From Flagellimonas spongiicola (lineage in GTDB: Bacteria; Bacteroidota; Bacteroidia; Flavobacteriales; Flavobacteriaceae), in the NCBI RefSeq assembly GCF_023502425.1, contig NZ_JAMFMA010000001.1, forward strand, positions 620,001 through 684,000: a stretch of DNA of 64,000 nt. The letters run 5' to 3'. Both the position numbers and the translations under genes were made by a program. Below are positions 51,642 to 58,376 of the stretch, piece after piece; the stretch's first letter is position 1, and each line of letters begins with the position of its first letter. The notes beneath the pieces are model-generated. The model did no database searches and was not told the origin of the DNA. It saw only the letters and a list, made by a program, of their open reading frames with translations.

Positions 51642-52475
51642 CTAGCTTATTCTTGGTATCCACATGCCCATGGTGGCGGCAAAGGTTCCCAATGCCGTAA
51701 TTAGGGTAAATACCACTAACGAAACGAACATGACTGCCTTCAAATTGGAGGCAGTTTTTCTTTTACTGATCCTATAGAGTTCATAAACAGCCAATGGAAT
51801 GATATATTGACCAAAGCCTAGAAACACCAGAAACGGACCTCTAAACGTCTCCATATCAAAACCAACGGGACCGCCATTCACAAATAACCAGAACATTAGA
51901 CCTATTCGGAAAAACCAAACACCGCCCATGGCAAGGAACAGCCGCATTACCCATTGACTATGGGATAAAAAATCCCGCTTCATCGCCGTACGAAGCGCCA
52001 ATACTGCGAAGAGCAAGATCAATATCCCATTTAAACTAACACTGATATCGCCAACTAGGCCACTTATAGTGCCTTTGGCGATGACCATATAGATGCCGCT
52101 AAGACTTAAAAGGAAGGCCGCAGTTATATAGAACCGACCACTCCAACGGTGCAGTGTTGGTATTTTTTTTCGTAGTTGTGGGATAAATTGCATTGGACCC
52201 CCAAAAAGCACGATTACTGCAAAAAGAAGGTGTGTTGCTACCGCCAAATTCCCCATTGTTTCTCCTTCAACATAACCATGTGGAAGCACTCTATTCCATT
52301 TCATAAAATCTCCGTCCATTGCCGCTCCTCCATAAAATAAGGCAACATAGGCCGCAAATATCCATTGACCTAAAACGGTCACTATAAACCAAATTTTGGA
52401 AGTTTTATCCAATAGTGCATTGGACCAAATTGTTCTTTTTTCCCCAACAAGGGAAGTTTTATTTATCGTAGACAT
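51642..52475 (-). CDS. DUF2306 family membrane protein
   Basis: The 277-residue protein has about seven membrane helices and the family block PTLHRWSGRFYITAAFLLSLSGIYMV, where His and Arg follow a LHRW motif, and FLSHSQWVMRLFLAMGGVWFFR with a further His. The layout fits DUF2306 membrane proteins, whose function is not known; the spaced His in helices could suit haem or metal binding, which is inference. It is the last gene of the GntR/ABC operon, 10 bp after the preceding gene. Confidence 0.78.
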   Translation of the reverse strand: MSTINKTSLVGEKRTIWSNALLDKTSKIWFIVTVLGQWIFAAYVALFYGGAAMDGDFMKWNRVLPHGYVEGETMGNLAVATHLLFAVIVLFGGPMQFIPQLRKKIPTLHRWSGRFYITAAFLLSLSGIYMVIAKGTISGLVGDISVSLNGILILLFAVLALRTAMKRDFLSHSQWVMRLFLAMGGVWFFRIGLMFWLFVNGGPVGFDMETFRGPFLVFLGFGQYIIPLAVYELYRISKRKTASNLKAVMFVSLVVFTLITALGTFAATMGMWIPRIS

Positions 52476-52485
52476 GAAGTATTGT

Positions 52486-53178
52486 TTAGTTGTTGGTGTG
52501 GTCTTTTATAACCTCTGGCGTAGCAAATCCTTTAAATAATAGCCACCCCATAAAAAGGATGAGATGAATGCCGTTTTGCGAGTAGAAATAAAAGCTCACG
52601 TCCAATTTGAAAATATTGGCCCAAGAAGCTGAAAAGACAAGTGTCATGGCCAACATTCCCCAGATAGCAAGCCAAGCTGGAATGTATTTGCTTTTTAGCA
52701 GAAAGTAGTAGAATAAGAAAGTAGCTGTCGCGTAGCTAATGAGTGCCAGAAAGTGAGAGCCGTAGTAATCCTCTATTTTCAAATCCCCCAAGGTCATTAA
52801 AACATCTGCAGGAAAACCTGTTTCAAGAGCGTAATGTTGCGCCAATTCCAGTAAAGATAGCGTGCTGATGTCTCCGTAGATTACAATGCCAAAGTTGATC
52901 AGCCAAATACTTAAGATTGCCAATGCAAGTTTAATATCATATTCCTTGATCCGCTTGAACAAGAGTAGCACTATAGCTAGCCATATAGTACTTGACAAAA
53001 TGTCCAGAACTACCGCATATCTTGTATTTAAGGCATTTTCGTAAAGCAGCTGTAAATAATTAGGGTCTGATGTATCTAAGCCGCTAAGGCCCCTCAAGCT
53101 CAAGGATGGTACACCTACTGCTATGACCAATACCAGCAGAATCCCAACTATTCTTCCAAGTTTTTGATTTGATTTCAT
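52486..53178 (-). CDS. DUF4386-like membrane protein
   Basis: The 230-residue protein has six membrane helices: residues about 10-28, 55-75, 85-104, 135-155, 163-185 and 205-225. The pattern RIVGILLVLVIAVGVPS...RYAVVLDILSSTIWLAIVLLLFKRIKEYDIKLALAILSIWLINF resembles DUF4386 proteins. The function is unknown. A leader almost identical to that of the next upstream gene (core ATCAAAAAACGAACA) ends 3 bases before the ATG. It belongs to the GntR/ABC operon. Confidence 0.72.
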   Translation of the reverse strand: MKSNQKLGRIVGILLVLVIAVGVPSLSLRGLSGLDTSDPNYLQLLYENALNTRYAVVLDILSSTIWLAIVLLLFKRIKEYDIKLALAILSIWLINFGIVIYGDISTLSLLELAQHYALETGFPADVLMTLGDLKIEDYYGSHFLALISYATATFLFYYFLLKSKYIPAWLAIWGMLAMTLVFSASWANIFKLDVSFYFYSQNGIHLILFMGWLLFKGFATPEVIKDHTNN

Positions 53179-53204
53179 GATGTTCGTTTTTTGATTGATG
53201 AAAA
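53179..53204 (-). repeat. Copy 1 of a repeated leader element
   Basis: The minus strand reads ATCAAAAAACGAACA then TC and the ATG of the DUF4386-like gene. Two more copies lie in the next intergenic gap. The rest of this 87-bp gap holds only TGATTGATGATGA-like DNA. Confidence 0.6.
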
Positions 53205-53265
53205 CGGATGGTACGCTGTGAATACCATCGCGTATAATTGATTGATGATGAAATGTTGTTGTAGT

Positions 53266-53715
53266 TTAAAGTATGCCCCGCTTTAAATCAAACATGGGTT
53301 TGAGGTAGTTTTGTATCACATAGCCCCAAGGAATCACCAGGGTATCTATAATAACCGCAGTGATGCAAATTGCATAGAAGGATTCGGCTTCCGGGGTTAT
53401 GGCCCCCGTTAATTTCATTGGCGGATATACCGTTAATGCCCATGTTGCTTTATAGCCCAACTGCAAAAGGATCAAGGGTAGCATTTTTACAGGATAGCGT
53501 ATACCTAAACCCATTAATGTGGCGTATACCGCCCAAAAACTGAACGCTACACCTTCCAAATACCCCAATGGTTCAGCAGGCTGCAAGAGATATGCCCATG
53601 CCTCATAGGCCAAACCTATGAAGGTGAGGAAGTAAAGTCCACGCATGAGCCATAATCTCCATTTTGGTGGTTGTTTCCCTAGATTAGGGACAAGTTTTTC
53701 TTCTGTTGGTTTCAT
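53266..53715 (-). CDS. Four-helix membrane protein of unknown function
   Basis: The 149-residue protein has four hydrophobic segments (about 27-45, 52-72, 78-96, 112-134). The N-terminus is charged and cytoplasmic (MKPTEEKLVPNLGKQPPKWRLW). No motif is recognised; the pattern LGYKATWALTVYPP and AICITAVIIDTLVIPWGYV recalls small membrane proteins found beside DUF4386/DUF2306 genes. It is part of the minus-strand GntR/ABC operon, with heptamer repeats directly upstream. Confidence 0.65.
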   Translation of the reverse strand: MKPTEEKLVPNLGKQPPKWRLWLMRGLYFLTFIGLAYEAWAYLLQPAEPLGYLEGVAFSFWAVYATLMGLGIRYPVKMLPLILLQLGYKATWALTVYPPMKLTGAITPEAESFYAICITAVIIDTLVIPWGYVIQNYLKPMFDLKRGIL

Positions 53716-53780
53716 GATTGTCCGTCTTTTGATTGATGATTGATGATTGATTGATAATGATTGTTCGTTTTTTGATTTTG
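53716..53780 (-). repeat. Heptamer array flanked by two copies of the repeated leader
   Basis: The plus strand shows GATTGAT three times, then TGATAAT and GATTGTT (53731-53765), five heptamers in phase. On the minus strand a leader copy ATCAAAAGACGGACA (two changes) precedes the ATG of the four-helix gene, and an exact core copy ATCAAAAAACGAACA follows the stop of the GIN-domain gene. Repeat expansion by slippage or a duplicated junction is likely. Confidence 0.7.
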
Positions 53781-54329
53781 TTATTCTTCCATTATTTGAA
53801 TGTTTTTGATTTTGCCATTAAGATTCACTTTTCCACTCGTCAAATTTTTATAGAGGACTTCGCTGAAATCGATATCCAAATCCGCAGAGCAGGCGTCCAT
53901 TAATTCCAAATACAAGTACTCACCTTTTAAGGTGTTCTCGGATTTAAAATAGACTTGGGAGGTTAACATCAGAGAATCCAATTGTGGTGTTCCCAGTTGT
54001 ATCAACACCGTATCTTTTTTCCGTATATCCTTTAGCATTTGAATATCCAATCTATTGTTGTCCACTATAGTTTGAATTGAATCCATTACATAATCTGGTG
54101 CAGTTATCTTCAAATAGGGACTGTCAGATTGTTCAAATACCAGAGTGAATTTCCCAATTGCTTTTAGCGATGTAAATGCTCCCGGTGTTCTTTGTTCTTC
54201 CAGTATTTCTGTTGATTTCAACTTGGCTTTTTCGGATTTTACACTGCGATGCACTGCAAATTGAAAGAGCAGGGAGAAAAAGAAAACGGAGATCAACGCT
54301 CCCAATAAAAGAAGGTTACTTTTTTTCAT
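53781..54329 (-). CDS. Membrane-anchored GIN-domain (DUF2807-like) protein
   Basis: The 182-residue protein has an N-terminal membrane anchor (about 5-25). A beta-helical domain follows: FTSLKAIGKFTLVFEQSDSPYLKITAPDYVMDSIQTIVDNNRLDIQM and later LDIDFSEVLYKNLTSGKVNLNGKIKNIQI. This matches the GIN domain (putative auto-transporter adhesin head), widespread as exported proteins in Bacteroidota. It overlaps the GntR gene by 14 bp, so translation is coupled to the regulator. A sensing or binding role outside the membrane is inferred only. Confidence 0.75.
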   Translation of the reverse strand: MKKSNLLLLGALISVFFFSLLFQFAVHRSVKSEKAKLKSTEILEEQRTPGAFTSLKAIGKFTLVFEQSDSPYLKITAPDYVMDSIQTIVDNNRLDIQMLKDIRKKDTVLIQLGTPQLDSLMLTSQVYFKSENTLKGEYLYLELMDACSADLDIDFSEVLYKNLTSGKVNLNGKIKNIQIMEE

Positions 54330-54684
54330 TTTTCTGTTCGTTGTAAGCGTTTTTCAATTCCGTGAAAGAAATATTCAGCAAATCCATTTTTTTGAAGACA
54401 TCCGGTAAGCTTTGTTCTAAAAATTCCTTTCGCTTGATTTCCAATACTTTGGAATATCCGTCTTCTGCAACGAAATAACCAATGCCACGCTTGTTATAGA
54501 TAACTTCAAGATCTTGCAGGTAGTTGAATGCCCTTATGGCGGTGTTAGGATTGACTTCAACCATCATGGCCACTTCCCGTACAGATGGAATCCTGCCGCC
54601 TTCCTGCCAATCTTTTATCAATATGTTTTCGTAAAAGAATTCCACAATTTGTAAATAAATGGGTTTGCTATTGTCAAAATCCAT
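54316..54684 (-). CDS. GntR family regulator, YtrA type
   Basis: The 122-residue protein has the GntR winged helix (IYLQIVEFFYENILIKDWQEGGRIPSVREVAMMVEVNPNTAIRAFNYLQDLEVIYNKRGIGYFVAEDGY) and only a short C-terminal helical tail, which is the YtrA subfamily layout, with no ligand-binding FadR or UTRA domain. YtrA-type regulators normally control adjacent ABC-transporter genes and their own operon. Here it lies 1 bp after the permease gene and overlaps the GIN-domain gene. A matching 26-bp palindrome at the operon promoter is its likely operator. Confidence 0.92.
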   Translation of the reverse strand: MDFDNSKPIYLQIVEFFYENILIKDWQEGGRIPSVREVAMMVEVNPNTAIRAFNYLQDLEVIYNKRGIGYFVAEDGYSKVLEIKRKEFLEQSLPDVFKKMDLLNISFTELKNAYNEQKNEKK

Positions 54685-54685
54685 C

Positions 54686-55432
54686 CTATACCTCCTTTTC
54701 TTTCATCTTAAAGTAGGCTACGACTAGCATGAATGGTCCAAACAACAAACCGTAAAACCATCTCCCCACGGTCGAAAAATCAGCTCCTATAAAGGATACC
54801 GATGCCATTCCATTTTTTGGCATGACATCGAAGCCACCGTTTAGAAGACCAAAAAGTATCAAATGGAAAACTATAAACCCAAGTGTTAGCAAGCCTAAAG
54901 CAAGCAATGTTTTCACGAGTCTGTTTTTTGCAAATGTCATTGCACCAACCATGAATATAGGTTGGATGAACAAATACACCCCTACAATGCTCCAATAGGA
55001 CGAAGAGAATAGGGCCAATGGATCTAGGTTTGCACCAAAAAGAATTCCTCCAACGAGTAATGCTATAAAGCCTACTGCTAGGGCAATGATTGAAATTGTC
55101 ACTATATAGAGTAGGGTGGCAGTGATCCATTTGGATAGTAGACGTTCGGAGGTAGACACCGGCAAAGCCAAGTATAAATGATTGGTTTTAGGACTACTGA
55201 ATTCACGGAATAAGGCAAAACTGAATAACAGACCCATTGGAATGAATACCAAAGTGAAAATTCCAACGAACTCCTCCGAGGTCAATTGCTTGTCCCAAAT
55301 CATATTGAAAATGGAAAAAAGAAATATCAAAATGGCCGCTACGGCAAGACTGGAGGTAATCGTACCACGTAACAATAGCAAATCCCGTTTGATAAAAAGG
55401 AAAACCCTGGTGATGTTGAAACTTTGATTCAT
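54686..55432 (-). CDS. ABC transporter permease
   Basis: The 248-residue protein has six hydrophobic segments. It starts NITRVFLFIKRDLLLLRGTITSSLAVAAILIFLFSIFN and has the typical ABC-2 permease loop TNHLYLALPVSTSERLLSKWITATLLYIVTISI. It pairs with the ATPase gene directly upstream (1 bp gap) to form an exporter or a peptide-antibiotic-type ABC. The substrate is unknown. It is regulated, by inference, by the downstream YtrA-type repressor. Confidence 0.85.
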   Translation of the reverse strand: MNQSFNITRVFLFIKRDLLLLRGTITSSLAVAAILIFLFSIFNMIWDKQLTSEEFVGIFTLVFIPMGLLFSFALFREFSSPKTNHLYLALPVSTSERLLSKWITATLLYIVTISIIALAVGFIALLVGGILFGANLDPLALFSSSYWSIVGVYLFIQPIFMVGAMTFAKNRLVKTLLALGLLTLGFIVFHLILFGLLNGGFDVMPKNGMASVSFIGADFSTVGRWFYGLLFGPFMLVVAYFKMKEKEV

Positions 55433-55433
55433 T

Positions 55434-56267
55434 TTAGGCGTGTTCCAATAATTGATTTATAGTTTGACGTTCTTGTAAAACGCCATTGAAAAGGAGCTCA
55501 AGATCCATTTCAGATTCATCTTTTTCTCCGCGTTTGACAATGGTTTTACCTCCAAATGCACCTTCCGAGTGCACTATTTCATTCTTATCCTGACCAGAGG
55601 CCCGTCCAAACCAAAGCACTTCCGAAATCCTTTGTAACGATTGGTTGAGCACAACTCTGGCATCATCAAGTATGATGACATGATTGATAAGACTGTGAAG
55701 GTCTCTCACCTGATGGGTTGATATCACGATGCATTGACCTTTGTCTACAGAAGCGGCCATAACTTTTCTGAATTGACTTTTGGATGGAATGTCCAAACCA
55801 TTGGTGGGTTCATCCATCAATAATAAACTTGTATTTACAGCAATACCAAATGCAATTAAAACCTTCTTTTTCTGCCCGAAAGAGAGCGTTGGTATCGTTT
55901 TTAATGGATTGATATTGAATTCTTTGAGCAATGAATCAAAATGTTCTTGTGAAAAATTCGGGTAGAACTTTGAGTTCATTGTAGCAAAAGTATTGACAGA
56001 TACAGCAGGGAGTTCAAAATCTTCAGGAACCAAAAATACTTCTTGTAGTACACTGGGATAACGTTGGGATGTCGGTATGTTGTCAAATCGGCATTCCCCA
56101 GATTTAGGATACAACAAACCCGTGATTACTTTGATCAGTGTGGTTTTCCCTTCGCCGTTTTTGCCAAATAAACCATAGATGTTGCCCGTATCTAGGTTTA
56201 AGTCAATGGACTTTAGCACTGATACTTGATTGGGATAGTTGAAATACAGGTCTCTGATATGCAACAT
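55434..56267 (-). CDS. ABC transporter ATP-binding protein
   Basis: The 277-residue ATPase has Walker A GLFGKNGEGKTTLIKV (Gly at 33-40), a degenerate signature PTLSFGQKKKVLIAFGIA and Walker B LLLMDEPTNGLD, plus the switch His in VISTHQVRD. It is the first gene of the seven-gene operon and the ATPase partner of the following permease. The signature has SFGQ where SGGQ is usual, a common variation. The promoter and operator lie immediately before its start codon. Confidence 0.92.
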   Translation of the reverse strand: MLHIRDLYFNYPNQVSVLKSIDLNLDTGNIYGLFGKNGEGKTTLIKVITGLLYPKSGECRFDNIPTSQRYPSVLQEVFLVPEDFELPAVSVNTFATMNSKFYPNFSQEHFDSLLKEFNINPLKTIPTLSFGQKKKVLIAFGIAVNTSLLLMDEPTNGLDIPSKSQFRKVMAASVDKGQCIVISTHQVRDLHSLINHVIILDDARVVLNQSLQRISEVLWFGRASGQDKNEIVHSEGAFGGKTIVKRGEKDESEMDLELLFNGVLQERQTINQLLEHA

Positions 56268-56270
56268 TTA

Positions 56271-56327
56271 TAGTGTATTAGATAACTAGAACACTACAAA
56301 TGTAAATAAATATTTTGATCTGCCAAA
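56271..56327 (-). promoter_or_regulatory. Promoter and GntR-type operator of the ABC operon
   Basis: On the minus strand, TTTG at -33 (56327-56324), 19 bp, then TACATTTG (56304-56297) form a complete promoter. Next to it is an interrupted palindrome, 56296-56271: outer arms TAGTGT / ACACTA and inner arms TAG / CTA around ATAA. It covers the predicted start point and stops 4 bp before the start codon, so bound regulator would block transcription. It resembles known YtrA-type sites. Confidence 0.8.
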
Positions 56328-56403
56328 TCTTTAAGATAGTTTTGGGTCGTTCAAGTGTGGCTAATGGAAGGAGTGGGGCCATTGTGATGACCCCTTGGAT
56401 GGC

Positions 56404-56850
56404 TTATTGCGATACGAATTCTGATAGTCTGTCAAATACGGACCCCCAACCATTGTAAAAGCCCATTTGTTCTTGTTGCTTGCAATATTCTTCGGTTTCA
56501 TGTACACAATGAAACGTAAATTTAGTTGTATTGCCATTTGCTTCAAATAGGGCCTGGATTTCAACGCCCTCCGTCATTGGTTTAAAATTAGCAGTTGAAA
56601 TGATACGCGCTTTTGGAACAATTTCCTTGTAAATGCCATCGGCTATAAACTCGCTTCCGTCCTGCATGGTCATGGCGTATTTCCAATTGCCACCTTCCTT
56701 GAATTCATGTTGTAGCACCTTGGTTTGCATGCCTTTTGGTCCCCACCAGTTTGCAATATGCTCAGGTTGTGTCCAAGCTTCCCATACGAGATCTAAGGGT
56801 GCATTGAATGTTCGTTCCAGTGTTAATGTTCGATTTTCAGGATTGTTCAT
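56404..56850 (-). CDS. SRPBCC / AHSA1-family protein
   Basis: The 148-residue protein is a START-like (SRPBCC) fold of the AHSA1 group: LTLERTFNAPLDLVWEAWTQPEHIANWWGPKG at the start and GVEIQALFEANGNTTKFTFHCVHE later, ending with a helix MGFYNGWGSVFDRLSEFV. Such domains bind hydrophobic ligands; many are partnered by an ArsR regulator. Its start overlaps the stop of the upstream ArsR gene by 14 bp, so they are co-translated. The ligand is unknown. The 136-bp gap downstream to the ABC operon holds that operon's promoter. Confidence 0.88.
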   Translation of the reverse strand: MNNPENRTLTLERTFNAPLDLVWEAWTQPEHIANWWGPKGMQTKVLQHEFKEGGNWKYAMTMQDGSEFIADGIYKEIVPKARIISTANFKPMTEGVEIQALFEANGNTTKFTFHCVHETEEYCKQQEQMGFYNGWGSVFDRLSEFVSQ

Positions 56851-57166
56851 CGGTCTTATTTTGTATTTGATTTAAGTAGTTTTCGAATGCATCTAGTTTG
56901 TCCTCCCACAGTTGTTTGTATTGATCAATCCAGAGAAATGCAGGAATCAGTTTTTTAGGCTGAATCAGACAATGGCGCTCCCTTCCTTTTTGGCTAAAGG
57001 CTATTATACCGCATTCCTCCAGTATTTTAAGATGCTTGGATATGGCAGGTCTGCTGACATTGAACTGCTCGGCAACCTCATTCACCGTAAGCACTTCCTT
57101 GGCCAACAATTGAATGATGTCTCTTCTAACGGGGTCTGCTATAGCTTGAAAAACATCACGTCTCAT
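56837..57166 (-). CDS. ArsR family winged-helix regulator
   Basis: The 109-residue protein has the ArsR winged helix: FQAIADPVRRDIIQLLAKEVLTVNEVAEQFNVSRPAISKHLKILEECGIIAFSQKGRERHCLIQPKKL. It lacks the ELCVCDL metal-binding motif of ArsR/SmtB metal sensors, so it is probably of the group paired with AHSA1 proteins rather than a metal sensor. It is first in the operon with the AHSA1 gene, and two copies of a palindrome flank its -7 box. Confidence 0.9.
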   Translation of the reverse strand: MRRDVFQAIADPVRRDIIQLLAKEVLTVNEVAEQFNVSRPAISKHLKILEECGIIAFSQKGRERHCLIQPKKLIPAFLWIDQYKQLWEDKLDAFENYLNQIQNKTDEQS

Positions 57167-57172
57167 ATTTAA

Positions 57173-57219
57173 GTAACCATTTGGTTACAAATATATATGT
57201 AACTATCTGGTTAAGCAAA
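57173..57219 (-). promoter_or_regulatory. ArsR promoter with paired operator palindromes
   Basis: On the minus strand TTTG (57219-57216) and TATATTTG (57195-57188) are 20 bp apart. GTAACC-ATTT-GGTTAC (57173-57188) lies over the -7 edge and start point. GTAACT-ATCT-GGTTAA (57199-57214) is an imperfect second copy within the spacer. The copies are 26 bp apart. Autoregulation by ArsR is inferred. Confidence 0.78.
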
Positions 57220-57229
57220 AAAAATTGAG

Positions 57230-57255
57230 AAAAGGGTTTTCGATAAACCCTTTTT
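57230..57255 (-). terminator. Intrinsic terminator after the AhpD-like gene
   Basis: A 9-bp stem AAAGGGTTT / AAACCCTTT with a 5-base loop lies 10 bp past the AhpD-like stop. On the minus strand a T-rich run follows after a few bases. It insulates that gene from the ArsR promoter. Confidence 0.65.
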
Positions 57256-57264
57256 CCAATGAAT

Positions 57265-57717
57265 TTATGAATTGGTTGCTTCCGCGATAGGCGTAAGTGT
57301 GCTAATTGCAACTCGATTCCATACGTTGATTGTGGATATGGCCATTACAATGTTGGCAAAGTAATGTGCATCAAAAAGTGATATGGCGTGTTGATAGGTT
57401 TCTTTGGTTAAACCGTGCTCGTGAATTTTTGTGATTTCTTCGGTCATTTTAAGAATCACCTGTTCTTCTTCCGAAAAGGTATCTGTATGCCACCATGCAT
57501 CCAATAAATGCATCCGTTCATGTGATTCCCCCATTTTAATGGCTTCCTTGGTATGCATATCGATGCAAAAAGCACAACCATTGACTTGGGAGGCCCTGAT
57601 TTTTATTAATTTGTAATGATTGGGTTGGAGCTTACTGTTTTGTAAATACCCTTCAAGACCGAAAATGGCTTGATACGCTTTTGGCTCAACTTCACTTATT
57701 TGGATTCTTGATTCCAT
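57265..57717 (-). CDS. AhpD-like carboxymuconolactone decarboxylase family protein
   Basis: The 150-residue protein has the AhpD core: RASQVNGCAFCIDMHTKEAIKMGES with the redox pair C48-x-x-C51 and H55, followed by helices RMHLLDAWWHTDTFSEEEQVILKMTEEIT. This matches the alkylhydroperoxidase-like group of the carboxymuconolactone decarboxylase family, which reduces peroxides with a CxxC. The electron donor is not visible. It sits alone, 63 bp downstream of the Crp-like gene start region and in the same direction. Confidence 0.9.
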   Translation of the reverse strand: MESRIQISEVEPKAYQAIFGLEGYLQNSKLQPNHYKLIKIRASQVNGCAFCIDMHTKEAIKMGESHERMHLLDAWWHTDTFSEEEQVILKMTEEITKIHEHGLTKETYQHAISLFDAHYFANIVMAISTINVWNRVAISTLTPIAEATNS

Positions 57718-57780
57718 GTTTTAAGATTTAATATTTGAATGCAAGTTAGCCTGCAGCCAAATGGATAAACTTAAACAGGT

Positions 57781-58356
57781 TTAAGAACGTTTTTTAGCGC
57801 GAATTTCACTAACGTACTCTGGGGTTAGTCCTAAGAAGGAAGCGATTAACTTTTGTGGTACACGTTGGGCAAATTCAGGGAAGTTTTCTGTAAAATGAAA
57901 ATAGATTTCTTCTTTGGATAGGTCGTAGAGGTATCTCATTTTAACCAAAGAAGCACCATAAGCAATCTGGTATACCTTTCGAAAATAGCGTTCCATGATT
58001 GGATAATCCTCCAATAACGCTTTGTAATTTTCGCGACTTATTGCCAACACAGTTGTTTGGGTAACGGCTTGTATATTGAAATTCGTTTTTCCGCCTTTTT
58101 GGAATTGGAGAAAATCCGTTAACCACCATCCTTCTATAGCGAATTGAACTGTTCTTTCCGTGCCTTTTTCAGTAAGGAAATACATGTTCAAGCATCCGTC
58201 CAGTACAAAATAAAGTGTGTTACAGTGATGCTCAGCAGTTTGGAGCATCTCCTTTTTAGCTGATTTTTTAAGTTCAAAACGGTTTAAAACACTATCAAAG
58301 TCCGAAGGACTTAAATCCACATATTGCTTTATATGATCATAAAACCGATTCGTCAT
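57781..58356 (-). CDS. Crp/Fnr family transcriptional regulator
   Basis: The 191-residue protein has a cyclic-nucleotide-binding beta-roll (about 20-115; NTLYFVLDGCLNMYFLTEKGTERTVQFAIEGWWLTDF), a dimerisation helix and a short C-terminal helix-turn-helix (RVPQKLIASFLGLTPEYVSEIRAKKR). It is of the small Bacteroidota Crp type in which the HTH ends the protein. Binding of cAMP is not established by this sequence. It follows gnd by 20 bp on the same strand, so it could be co-transcribed with it. Confidence 0.88.
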   Translation of the reverse strand: MTNRFYDHIKQYVDLSPSDFDSVLNRFELKKSAKKEMLQTAEHHCNTLYFVLDGCLNMYFLTEKGTERTVQFAIEGWWLTDFLQFQKGGKTNFNIQAVTQTTVLAISRENYKALLEDYPIMERYFRKVYQIAYGASLVKMRYLYDLSKEEIYFHFTENFPEFAQRVPQKLIASFLGLTPEYVSEIRAKKRS

Positions 58357-58376
58357 TACTTAAGTGAAGATTACGG

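Noticed and set aside
53716-53780. CRISPR array from repeated GATTGAT
   Set aside because: Units are 7 bp with no spacers and no cas gene is nearby; it is a simple tandem repeat.
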